Assembly (NCBI GenBank): GCA_937873495.1
Contig: CALMXZ010000011.1
Span: forward strand, 280,808-344,807
Source: an uncultured Trueperaceae bacterium
GTDB taxonomy: Bacteria; Deinococcota; Deinococci; Deinococcales; Trueperaceae
DNA length: 64,000 nucleotides
Reading direction: 5' to 3'
This document shows, in pieces, positions 20,332-27,397 of the stretch (its first letter is position 1; each line of letters begins with the position of its first letter). The notes under the pieces are model-generated. The model had not been told where the DNA came from. It saw only the letters and a list, made by a program, of their open reading frames with translations, and did no database searches. The translations under genes were made by a program, and so were the position numbers.

Positions 20332-21156
20332 TCAGCCGAGGGCGACGTCCAGCACCAACATGACCAGGGCGCCGAGCATGGTGCCGAGCGTCGCGACGCG
20401 CTCATGCCCGTTCCCGTGCGTCTCCGGCACGATCTCATCCAAGATCACGAACAGCATGGCGCCGGCCGCGAAGCCCATGGCGTAAGGCAGGATGGGCGCC
20501 GCGATGTGCACCAGCCAGGCACCTAGCACCGCCAAAGGGACCTCGACCACCCCGGCCCTTATCCCGGTGAACGCGGCGTACCAGAGGCTGCCCATCCCGG
20601 CGTTGCGCGCCGCGACGGCCACCGCCAACCCCTCCGGGACGTTCTGGATGCCGATGGCCAGCATGAGCGCGATGGCATCGTTGAGGTTGCCGCTGCCGAA
20701 GCCGACGCCGACGGCGAGGCCCTCCGGCATGTTGTGGAGGGTGATGGCAACGATGAAGAGGAGCACGCCGGAGAGGCCGCTGCGACGGCGGGCGTCCGCG
20801 CCGGACTGCTGGGCGGCGTCGGCCCTCGACCGGCCCGTCACGAGCACGTGGATGTGCGGCACCCACGCATCCGCGCGGTCGAGCATGACGACACCGAGGA
20901 CCATGCCGATGACGACGGGGAGCAAGCCGCCGACCTCGATGCCTGGCAGGATGAGGCTGGTGAAGCTCGCTGTGAGCATCACACCCGCCGCGAAGCCGAG
21001 CGCCGCGTCGAGGGAGCGACGCGTCGGGTTGCGCCAGACGAGTACCGCCAGAGCGCCGAGCAGGTTGAAGGCGGTGATGACCATCCCGCCCCAGAAGCCC
21101 TGCCAGACTGGGTGTGGACCGATCACTTTCGCGAAGAGGTCGACGAGGCCTTCCAT
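20332..21156 (-). CDS. ZIP-family divalent metal transporter
   Basis: 274 aa with eight predicted helices, the ZupT/GufA layout. The two conserved metal-binding helices read HNMPEGLAVGVGFG (TM4) and QNVPEGLAVAVAARNAG (TM5). ZIP proteins bring Zn2+, Fe2+ or Mn2+ into the cytoplasm down their gradient. A His/Arg-rich loop (VPHIHVLVTGRSRADAAQQS) lies between helices 3 and 4. ATG 21156 is preceded by TACACT at 7 nt, a leaderless arrangement. Metal specificity is not readable. Confidence 0.88.
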   Translation of the reverse strand: MEGLVDLFAKVIGPHPVWQGFWGGMVITAFNLLGALAVLVWRNPTRRSLDAALGFAAGVMLTASFTSLILPGIEVGGLLPVVIGMVLGVVMLDRADAWVPHIHVLVTGRSRADAAQQSGADARRRSGLSGVLLFIVAITLHNMPEGLAVGVGFGSGNLNDAIALMLAIGIQNVPEGLAVAVAARNAGMGSLWYAAFTGIRAGVVEVPLAVLGAWLVHIAAPILPYAMGFAAGAMLFVILDEIVPETHGNGHERVATLGTMLGALVMLVLDVALG

Positions 21157-21163
21157 CGGCGCC

Positions 21164-21169
21164 AGTGTA
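21164..21169 (-). promoter_or_regulatory. -10 box for leaderless ZIP transporter transcript
   Basis: TACACT on the minus strand, 7 nt before ATG 21156. Confidence 0.5.
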
Positions 21170-21289
21170 TGTTCCCGCCGACCAGGGAGGGGCCCGGACC
21201 GGCGCCGGCCGGCGGACTCGAGGACCCGGCCACCGGCAGACACAGGACTTCGCACACCGCCAAGCCACGCGCCGGACCATGATGTGGTC

Positions 21290-22300
21290 ATGCCAAGCCA
21301 CTCGACCCGCAACGTCAGGGTAAGGACCGCGGTCGTGACCGCACTGCTCCTAACGGCTTTCTGCGGCTGCGCGGGGAGCAGGTCGCAGACCCCTCCGCCA
21401 CCGGGCCGAGGCCCAGACCTCGCCGGCTGCCCGCTGCTGCCGGCCGACAACATCTGGAACGCGCGGGTCGACGGGCTTCCGGTCTTGGCGCGGACGAACG
21501 ACTACGTGGCCTCCATCGGGGCCGGCGCGTCCGTGCGCGCCGACTTCGGGTCCGGGCTCTGGGAGGGGGCGCCCATCGGCATCCCGTTCACCACCGTCGA
21601 AGCCGGTCAGCCGACAGTGACCGTGAGCTTCTACTACCCGGACGACTCTGACCAGGTGCCGTACCCGATCCCGCGCGACGCGCCAGTCGAAGGCGCGCCG
21701 CCCGGCGGGGTGGCGGACGGCGGCGACAGGCACGTGCTCGTCGTGGACGTCTCGAGCTGCGTCCTGTACGAGCTGTTCGACGCCGAGCTGCAGCGGGACG
21801 GGAGCTGGGCCGCCGGTTCCGGCGCCGTCTTCGACCTACGGAGCAACGCCCTCAGGCCGGACGGTTGGACGTCGGCGGACGCCGCTGGCCTGCCGATCCT
21901 CCCCGGCCTCGTGCGCTACGCCGAGGTGGCGGCAGGCGAGATCGCCCATGCCATCCGGTTCACCGCGCCCCGCACGCGCGACACCTACGTGTGGCCGGCG
22001 CGCCACGAAGCGTCCAACCGCGGCGAGGGCGAGCTCCCGCCCATGGGTCAACGCTTCCGCCTGCGCGCGGACTTCGATGCGAGCGGCATGGCGCCCGAAG
22101 TACAGGTCATCGTGAGAGCCATGCAACGCTACGGCATCATCCTCGCCGACAACGGCTCGAGCTGGTTCCTCTCCGGCGCGCCGGACGAGCGTTGGGACAA
22201 CGAGGCCTTACGGCAACTCATGCGGATAGAGGGCAGCGACTTCGAGGCGGTGGACGTCTCCGGCCTCATGGTGGACCCCGACTCCGGCCAAGCGAGGTGA
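21290..22300 (+). CDS. Secreted lipoprotein, conserved hypothetical
   Basis: 336 aa. The signal sequence TAVVTALLLTAFCGCAGS contains a lipobox-like Cys. The mature protein has recognisable conserved stretches (LPADNIWNARVDGLPV, YPIPRDAPVEGAPP, HVLVVDVSSCVLYELFDAE, IAHAIRFTAPRTRDTYVWPA, RAMQRYGIILADNGSSWF), typical of a secreted family in actinobacteria and others with no assigned activity. It ends four nt before the PfkB gene, with which it probably forms an operon. ATG 21290 was chosen as the nearest start before the signal peptide; a weak CATGAT lies 6 nt upstream. Confidence 0.7.
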   Translation: MPSHSTRNVRVRTAVVTALLLTAFCGCAGSRSQTPPPPGRGPDLAGCPLLPADNIWNARVDGLPVLARTNDYVASIGAGASVRADFGSGLWEGAPIGIPFTTVEAGQPTVTVSFYYPDDSDQVPYPIPRDAPVEGAPPGGVADGGDRHVLVVDVSSCVLYELFDAELQRDGSWAAGSGAVFDLRSNALRPDGWTSADAAGLPILPGLVRYAEVAAGEIAHAIRFTAPRTRDTYVWPARHEASNRGEGELPPMGQRFRLRADFDASGMAPEVQVIVRAMQRYGIILADNGSSWFLSGAPDERWDNEALRQLMRIEGSDFEAVDVSGLMVDPDSGQAR

Positions 22301-22304
22301 AGGC

Positions 22305-23216
22305 GTGCGCTTCGTCTGCGTCACGCCGAACGCCGCCGTCGACCGCATCCTGCACTTGAACCAGCCGCGCGCCCCGCACGGCTTGAACCGCGTGGCACGC
22401 GTGATCGAGTCGGCGGGCGGCAAGGGGATGAACGTCGCGCGCGTCCTCAAGGCCCTCGGCGCCGAGGTCACGGTGGCGGGGTTCCTCGCCGGCCTCAACG
22501 CCGGCCGGTTCAAGGCGCTTCTCGAGCGCGACGGCCTGGACGGACCCTTCGTCCAGGTAGCCGGCGAGACGCGCGAGTGCCAGATCCTGGTGGACGGCAC
22601 CGGGCAACCGATGGAGATCAACGACCCTGGGCCATGGGCCGATGCAAGCGATTGGGAGCGGCTCGCCGCCGAGCTGCCGGAAGGGCGCCTGGTCGTCTCG
22701 GGGAGCCTGCCGCGGGGCCTCTCGCCCGAGGAGTTCAAGAGCTTCCTCACCGACGTCGCCGAACGGCGTGGGGAGGAGCCGATCGTCGATACGAGCGGGC
22801 CGTTCCTCGTCGCGGCGGTCGCCGCCGGCGCCGCCCTAGTCAAACCGAACGAGCACGAGATCGGGCTCCTGAGCGCTGGGGTCGCCGACCCCGTCGAGGC
22901 CGCCAAAGAGGTCAACGCCCGCACCGGCGTCCCGGTCCTGCTCACGCTCGGAGCGGCCGGCGCCGCGTACGTCGGCGTGGAGAGCGCCTTCGTGCCCGCG
23001 CCGGCGATCGATGCCGTCAACCCCGTCGCGTCGGGCGACTGCCTGCTGGCCGCCTTCCTGTGGGCGAGCGCCGAAGCCTGGCCGCCTGCCGAAGCGCTGC
23101 GGCTGGGTGTAGCGGCCGGCGCGGCCAACGCTCGGCACGGTGGCGGCGGACGGCTGAGCCGCGAGCAGGTCTTCGAGCAGCTCCGCCAGGTGGCACCGGC
23201 CGGCGCGCTCGGTTGA
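22305..23216 (+). CDS. PfkB-family sugar kinase, 1-phosphofructokinase-like
   Basis: 303 aa. The ribokinase/PfkB fold has the first signature GGKGMNVARVLKALG and the C-terminal catalytic region NPVASGDCLLAAFL, whose Asp is the general base and whose ASGD replaces the usual GAGD. The start FVCVTPNAAVDRILHL matches the TPNPAVDRT start of 1-phosphofructokinase and tagatose-6-phosphate kinase. It would phosphorylate a phosphosugar with ATP; no fruA-type PTS gene is next to it, so the substrate is open. GTG 22305 lies four nt after the lipoprotein stop. Confidence 0.85.
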   Translation: MRFVCVTPNAAVDRILHLNQPRAPHGLNRVARVIESAGGKGMNVARVLKALGAEVTVAGFLAGLNAGRFKALLERDGLDGPFVQVAGETRECQILVDGTGQPMEINDPGPWADASDWERLAAELPEGRLVVSGSLPRGLSPEEFKSFLTDVAERRGEEPIVDTSGPFLVAAVAAGAALVKPNEHEIGLLSAGVADPVEAAKEVNARTGVPVLLTLGAAGAAYVGVESAFVPAPAIDAVNPVASGDCLLAAFLWASAEAWPPAEALRLGVAAGAANARHGGGGRLSREQVFEQLRQVAPAGALG

Positions 23217-23248
23217 GGCGCGCTACCGTCCGGCCCGCACGCTCATCG

Positions 23249-24280
23249 TCACTGCGCCTCCAGCGCCGCCTCGGTAAGCCCGACGTAGTCGATGGCGCCC
23301 GAGGCCATGCCCGCCTGGATCTCGCTCAGACGTGCGCGTAGCGCCTCAGGCACGTACTGCTCGTAGAGAGCGTCCTCGGCCAGGGAGATGGCGCCTTCCT
23401 TCACGCCGGCGCGCTCGACCGTCCCGTACGGCAACTCGCCGGCCATGGTGCGCTCGACCACGGCGTAGATGGAGTTGTCGAGGCGTTTGAGCACGCTCGC
23501 CAGGATCACGCCGGGCGCGTCGCCGTTCTGGTTCGTGTTGACCCCGACGGCATAACCGCCCGACTCGCCGGCCGCGCGGTACACGCCGCCGTCACCACCG
23601 CCCGTGACCGCCATGACCGCGGTGGCACCGCGGTTGAACATGCCGAGGGCCAGGTCGCGCGCGCGGCTCGGATCGTTCCAGTCGCCGACGACGGCGTAGA
23701 GGACGGTCGCCCCTTCGGTCACGTACCGCGCGCCGGCGGCGAAGCCGGGGTGGATCTTCGTGTCCATCGCCGGGTACGGCGTGCCGGCGAGGAGCCCGAT
23801 CGTCGGGTTGGCGAGGTCCCTGCTCGAGCCGTCCGCCCCGGCGAGCAGCCCCGCGACGGCTCCGCCGAGGAAGCCGAGGGCCTCGTCCGAGTACACGAGC
23901 GAGTAGACGTTGGGCTGGTCGGGGGCGGCGGCATCCAGCACCGCCCACTTCTGCCCCGGGAAGTACTGGGACACTTCCCGGACGATCTGCGGCATGCCCT
24001 CGGTGAACGTGACGATGAGCTCGAACCTGCCGCTCGCCGCCAGCGCCATCGCCCCCGACTCCCAGTCGGAGGCGGCCCCGCCCTCCAGCACGCGCACGGC
24101 CACGTTCGGGAACGCCTCGCGCACCCGCTCGACACCGGCCGTGATGGGCGGCTCGATCGGGTTCCCCCCTAGCCGACCAGGGAAGAAGACCGCGACCTCG
24201 AACGCATCGCCCTGCGCCCACGCGAACGCCAGGACCAGCGGGAGCAGCAGGACCATCAGGGTCTTCGGGGAACGTCTCAT
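23249..24280 (-). CDS. BMP-family substrate-binding protein (orphan)
   Basis: 343 aa with signal peptide (TLMVLLLPLVLAFAWAQ). Belongs to the BMP/PnrA family that feeds purine nucleosides and similar ligands to ABC importers: the core includes FELIVTFTEGMPQIV, WAVLDAAAPDQPNVYSLVYS and EALGFLGGAVAGLLAG, and a ligand pocket region AVMAVTGGGDGGVYRAA. GGAG lies 7 nt before ATG 24280. No permease or ATPase gene is nearby, so it must work with a distant transporter or act as a sensor-type binding protein. Confidence 0.85.
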   Translation of the reverse strand: MRRSPKTLMVLLLPLVLAFAWAQGDAFEVAVFFPGRLGGNPIEPPITAGVERVREAFPNVAVRVLEGGAASDWESGAMALAASGRFELIVTFTEGMPQIVREVSQYFPGQKWAVLDAAAPDQPNVYSLVYSDEALGFLGGAVAGLLAGADGSSRDLANPTIGLLAGTPYPAMDTKIHPGFAAGARYVTEGATVLYAVVGDWNDPSRARDLALGMFNRGATAVMAVTGGGDGGVYRAAGESGGYAVGVNTNQNGDAPGVILASVLKRLDNSIYAVVERTMAGELPYGTVERAGVKEGAISLAEDALYEQYVPEALRARLSEIQAGMASGAIDYVGLTEAALEAQ

Positions 24281-24460
24281 CGGGCTCTCCTTCTCGTGCC
24301 GCCGGCGGCGCCGCGGCCCCAAGGTGCCGATGATAGCCTCGCCCGCGCGCTCGGCTGGTCGCGCGGTGGCTCCGGCCGGCCCGCCTCCCGTGCCCCCGCT
24401 ACTGGTCGTCCGCTCCCGCGCTCCTCGCCTAGAATCTGAGCGTTGGGAGGCTCGAACCAC

Positions 24461-24880
24461 ATGCCCTGGTGGAGCTATGCGTTGCTTTCGGCAGTAGCCG
24501 CGTCCGCGACGGCGATCCTCGCGAAGATCGGCGTGAAGGACGTGCCCTCGAACCTGGCTACCGCGATACGGACGGTCGTGGTGCTGGTGTTCGCGTGGGG
24601 CGTCACCTTCGCGCTCAATGAGCACCACGCCCTGAAGGAGCTGAAGCCGCGCTCGGTGACGTTCCTCGTGCTGTCGGGCATCGCGACGGGCGCTTCCTGG
24701 ATCGCCTACTTCAAGGCGCTACAGCTGGCGCCCGCGTCGCGCGTCGCGCCTCTCGACAAGCTCAGCTTGGCGCTCACCATCGTCCTCGCCGCCGTTGTGC
24801 TCGGCGAGCAGATCTCCTGGAAGCTCGGGCTGGGCGTGGCCTTCATGGTGGTGGGGGCGCTCCTGACCATCTCGAAGTGA
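24461..24880 (+). CDS. EamA-type membrane protein, single-repeat
   Basis: 139 aa with about five hydrophobic helices; one EamA unit rather than the two found in 300-aa drug/metabolite transporters. Segments WWSYALLSAVAASATAILAK, IATGASWIAYFKALQLAPAS and LTIVLAAVVLGEQ are typical of the stand-alone COG2510-type family, which likely dimerises like EmrE. ATG 24461 is preceded by GGGAGG at 10 nt and TAGAAT at 24430-24435. Substrate unknown. Its stop is 7 bp from the converging J-protein stop. Confidence 0.8.
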   Translation: MPWWSYALLSAVAASATAILAKIGVKDVPSNLATAIRTVVVLVFAWGVTFALNEHHALKELKPRSVTFLVLSGIATGASWIAYFKALQLAPASRVAPLDKLSLALTIVLAAVVLGEQISWKLGLGVAFMVVGALLTISK

Positions 24881-24887
24881 GCGACCG

Positions 24888-25955
24888 TCAGCCCTTCAGG
24901 ATGATGTCGTAGGCCTCCCCTATCAGCTTGAACTGCTCCTCGGCCAGCTTGACCATGGCGCGCGGCATCTTCTTCGAGCGCATGGCGTCAGGATGCACGG
25001 CGGCGCGCAGCTCCCGGTAGCGTTGCTCGATCTGGACCCTTGACGCGCCCTCCTGCATCTCCAGCACCAGCAGCGCCTCGGCGACGGTGCGCGGACGCGC
25101 CTGGCCCCCCGCGGGCTGCCTCTGATCCTGACTTTCCGTGCGGCCGGCACGGAGGCCGGCCTGGTAGGAAGCCTGGCGCTCCACCCGGATGCGCTCCTCG
25201 ACGCTCGCCATGACCGTGCGCTGCCCGTCGGTCACGCCCCGACCGTAGGCCTCGGAGGCAAGCCTCTGCGCCTCGCCGACGCCGTCCGAGCGCCCTTGAA
25301 CGTAGGCCGCGTTGGCGGCGGACGAGACGCGCGTCTGAACGTCCGCCCCGTTGAAGAGCCGCGTCGCGTCGCGACGACCCTGCTCGAGGCCCGCGGTGAA
25401 GCGCTCGTCGATCAGCTTCGTCAGGTACGCCCTTGCCAGTTCCGTCTGCCGCGCCGAACTGGTCTTGACGACCTCCTCCAGCTCGTCGGAGACCGCCGAC
25501 ACGTGGGCCGCCACCGAGTCGGGAGCCGCCGAGAACCGCGCGTAGTCGCGAGGCGCCATGGCCCTGAACAGCCAGACGCCGAGCCCCGCGCATGCGGCGG
25601 CCAGCACGAGCCAGTGCCACGGCTCGACGTTCGCCGCCCAGCCGGACTGGCCGGGCAGCACGCCGGCGGCGCCCGCGAGCGCGGCACCGACCAGGGCGCA
25701 GCCACCCACGAGCACCCCTACGATCGCGCGTTCCCGACGGCGCACGAAGACCGCCACGCGCCACCGCTCCGCCTCGGCCTGGTGCGCCCACGCGTGCCTG
25801 TAACCGAGCCGCACGCCGTCGCGGTAGAGGGACTCGATGAGGAGGTCGGCCTGGGGCAGGTCGCGGACCTCCTTCGCGGCGCGCCGGGCCTGGTTGCCGC
25901 GCGCCAGGAGCCACACGACGATGACGGCGACCGCCACCCATACGAGGAGGCCCAT
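24888..25955 (-). CDS. Membrane-anchored protein with C-terminal J-domain
   Basis: 355 aa. Helix 1 (VWVAVAVIVVWLLA) at the N-terminus, two further helices near 78-96 and 113-132, then a helical region (about 150-280), and a C-terminal J-domain (about 290-355) with the essential HPD triad in AAVHPDAMRSKK. J-domains stimulate the ATPase of DnaK. Layout recalls DjlA (membrane anchor, middle domain, C-terminal J), though the middle domain here is not TerB-like to my eye. It would recruit DnaK to the membrane (inference). Confidence 0.75.
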   Translation of the reverse strand: MGLLVWVAVAVIVVWLLARGNQARRAAKEVRDLPQADLLIESLYRDGVRLGYRHAWAHQAEAERWRVAVFVRRRERAIVGVLVGGCALVGAALAGAAGVLPGQSGWAANVEPWHWLVLAAACAGLGVWLFRAMAPRDYARFSAAPDSVAAHVSAVSDELEEVVKTSSARQTELARAYLTKLIDERFTAGLEQGRRDATRLFNGADVQTRVSSAANAAYVQGRSDGVGEAQRLASEAYGRGVTDGQRTVMASVEERIRVERQASYQAGLRAGRTESQDQRQPAGGQARPRTVAEALLVLEMQEGASRVQIEQRYRELRAAVHPDAMRSKKMPRAMVKLAEEQFKLIGEAYDIILKG

Positions 25956-26143
25956 CAGCCTGCCGCCCGCGCGTGAGGCACTATCCGGTCGTAGATGACT
26001 AGGTCGGTCACCAGCGCCTCAAAGCGTACCGAACCGGGCAGCGGAAGCAGCACAACTACCAACCAGCGTAGTAGCGACCGTTGGCAGCCGAGCAGAAGAG
26101 CGTGGAGAGGGAGCCGGCTACGGTGCCGCGAGAGACGGTTGCG

Positions 26144-26177
26144 CGTACCGGATTCCGGCGCGCCGGAATCCGGTACG
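26144..26177. promoter_or_regulatory. Perfect 34-bp palindromic operator of the toxin-antitoxin pair
   Basis: Two exact 17-bp arms (26144-26160 and 26161-26177) with no spacer. The right arm overlaps the -10 box TACGAT (26174-26179), which lies 6 nt before ATG 26186. It is ideally placed for autorepression by the AbrB-type antitoxin (inference). Confidence 0.8.
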
Positions 26178-26185
26178 ATGCTGGT

Positions 26186-26443
26186 ATGAGCCTGGTCAAA
26201 CTCGGCAAGAAAGGGCAGGTGTCCATCCCCAAGGCGCTCCTCGACCGCCTCGGCATGGAGGGCGAGCAGATGCTGCTGGCGGACGCCACCGACGACGGCG
26301 CCATCGTTCTACGGCCGACGGGCGTGTATCCGATAGAGATCTACAGCGAGGACCGCGTCCAGGAGTTCCTCGACGAGGACACCCTTCCACGAGCACTCGA
26401 GGAGTCGGCGGCAGAGCACCTCTCGAGGCGCCACGGCAAGTGA
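26186..26443 (+). CDS. AbrB/SpoVT-family antitoxin
   Basis: 85 aa. The N-terminal swapped-hairpin DNA-binding domain is MSLVKLGKKGQVSIPKALLD, the standard AbrB start. The C-terminal half (IEIYSEDRVQEFLDEDTLPR) is acidic and should wrap the toxin. ATG 26186 lies 6 nt after TACGAT, so it is leaderless. The PIN toxin gene starts 13 nt downstream. AbrB/VapB antitoxins neutralise the toxin and repress their own promoter, here probably through the palindrome at 26144-26177. Confidence 0.88.
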   Translation: MSLVKLGKKGQVSIPKALLDRLGMEGEQMLLADATDDGAIVLRPTGVYPIEIYSEDRVQEFLDEDTLPRALEESAAEHLSRRHGK

Positions 26444-26455
26444 GGCGGGTCGCTC

Positions 26456-26881
26456 GTGCGCGAACGCTTGTTCCTCGACGCAAACGTCCTCTTCACGGCC
26501 ACCATCTCCCCTGAGGGCGTGAGCCGTCGCATCCTGGAGTTCGCCGGCGCCGACGCCTGCGAACTCCTCACGTCCTCGTTCGCCTTCGAAGAGACGCTCC
26601 GCAACATCCGCGCAAGGTACCCGGCGCACTTGGCGGAGTTGCGAACCGTCGCCGGTCAGATCGGGTTCGTGCCCGAGGCGGGCGAAGCGCTCGTCGCTCT
26701 GTCCGCGAAGCACCTTCCGCCCAAGGACGCGCCCATCCTGGCCGCAGCCCTAGGCGCCAACGCCACGGTGCTCGTTACCGGTGACCGGCGGCATTTCGGC
26801 GCCTTGTTCGGCAAGACGCTGAACCGAACGGTGACCGTCCTCCCACCCAGGGACGCTCTCGAGCGCCTGCTCCGCCAATAG
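26456..26881 (+). CDS. PIN-domain toxin (VapC-like)
   Basis: 141 aa. PIN-fold ribonuclease: acidic metal-binding residues D8 (LFLDANVLF), E45 or E46 (FAFEET), D91 (PPKDAPILAAA) and D110 (VTGDRRHFG) are all in place, so the nuclease should be active. VapC-type toxins cut tRNA or rRNA and stop growth when the antitoxin is lost. GTG 26456 follows the antitoxin stop by 12 nt. The family is the PIN_3-like subgroup, paired with AbrB more rarely than with PHD or RHH antitoxins. Confidence 0.85.
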   Translation: MRERLFLDANVLFTATISPEGVSRRILEFAGADACELLTSSFAFEETLRNIRARYPAHLAELRTVAGQIGFVPEAGEALVALSAKHLPPKDAPILAAALGANATVLVTGDRRHFGALFGKTLNRTVTVLPPRDALERLLRQ

Positions 26882-26903
26882 TCGGGGTCGAGGTCGTCGA
26901 GGG

Positions 26904-26965
26904 TTCATGCAGGACGTGGCGGGCGTAGATGTCCGCGATGGCCGCCAGGTCGCGTCTCGGATCAT
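26904..26965 (-). pseudogene. Frameshifted N-terminal remnant of a GNAT acetyltransferase
   Basis: Reading leftward from ATG 26965 gives MIRDAT in one frame, and one frame over gives DLAAIADIYARHVLH. Together these match the start of phosphinothricin-type N-acetyltransferases (MIRDAT..DL.AIA.IYAHHVLHGTA) with a small deletion at the join. The match ends at 26904 and nothing of the acetyl-CoA site remains. An AGGCGAACGG stretch precedes the ATG. It is squeezed between the toxin gene and tRNA-Lys, so I infer a decayed gene. Confidence 0.45.
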
Positions 26966-27041
26966 CCGTTCGCCTCGTAACCGCCCCGATAACCAGAACA
27001 GGACGTGCTCCTTTAACGCGAGACACGTCCTATCGTGCGTG

Positions 27042-27117
27042 TGGTGGGTCGTGTAGGACTCGAACCTACAACCTACTGATTAAGAGTCAGCTGCTCTACC
27101 GGTTGAGCTAACGACCC
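27042..27117 (-). tRNA. tRNA-Lys(CTT)
   Basis: 76 nt with encoded CCA. The acceptor is GGGTCGT/ACGACCC with discriminator A, the anticodon loop CTCTTAA gives CTT, and the T-arm is GTAGG-TTCGAGT-CCTAC. It is closely similar to other bacterial lysine tRNAs. Confidence 0.95.
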
Positions 27118-27270
27118 ACGGCGACGCGCTTAGCGCGCGAACGTCGTGAAGTGTACGCAATGAGGCTGGGCATGGTCAACCGCTTCGGGGCGAATCGTTG
27201 GCGGGTTCGTGGCCATCCGATCGGGAGCGCGGGCGGGCGGCAGGCGGCTCCCGCGCCGGCCGCCCGTCGG

Positions 27271-27300
27271 TTGACAACGACTGTTGCAAGTTCGTATGTT
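27271..27300 (+). promoter_or_regulatory. Promoter of the peptide-type ABC importer operon
   Basis: TTGACA (27271-27276), 18-nt spacer, TATGTT (27295-27300). Start of translation is at 27398, giving a leader of about 90 nt. The operator at 27281-27310 covers the spacer and the -10. Confidence 0.7.
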
Positions 27301-27310
27301 TGTACAACAG
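27281..27310. promoter_or_regulatory. Inverted-repeat operator CTGTTGCA-N14-TACAACAG
   Basis: Half-sites CTGTTGCA (27281-27288) and TACAACAG (27303-27310) are inverted with one mismatch. CTGTTGCA recurs twice upstream of the DUF1446 gene. Its position over the -10 predicts repression, probably by the RpiR-family regulator encoded at 31712-32569 (inference). Confidence 0.6.
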
Positions 27311-27397
27311 CACGTGTACGAAGAGCAGGCGCCCAGGCAGGTGGCAAGGGCGGAGCAGGACCCCACCGCGACAGGCCGGTGGCCCAAGGAGGACGGC

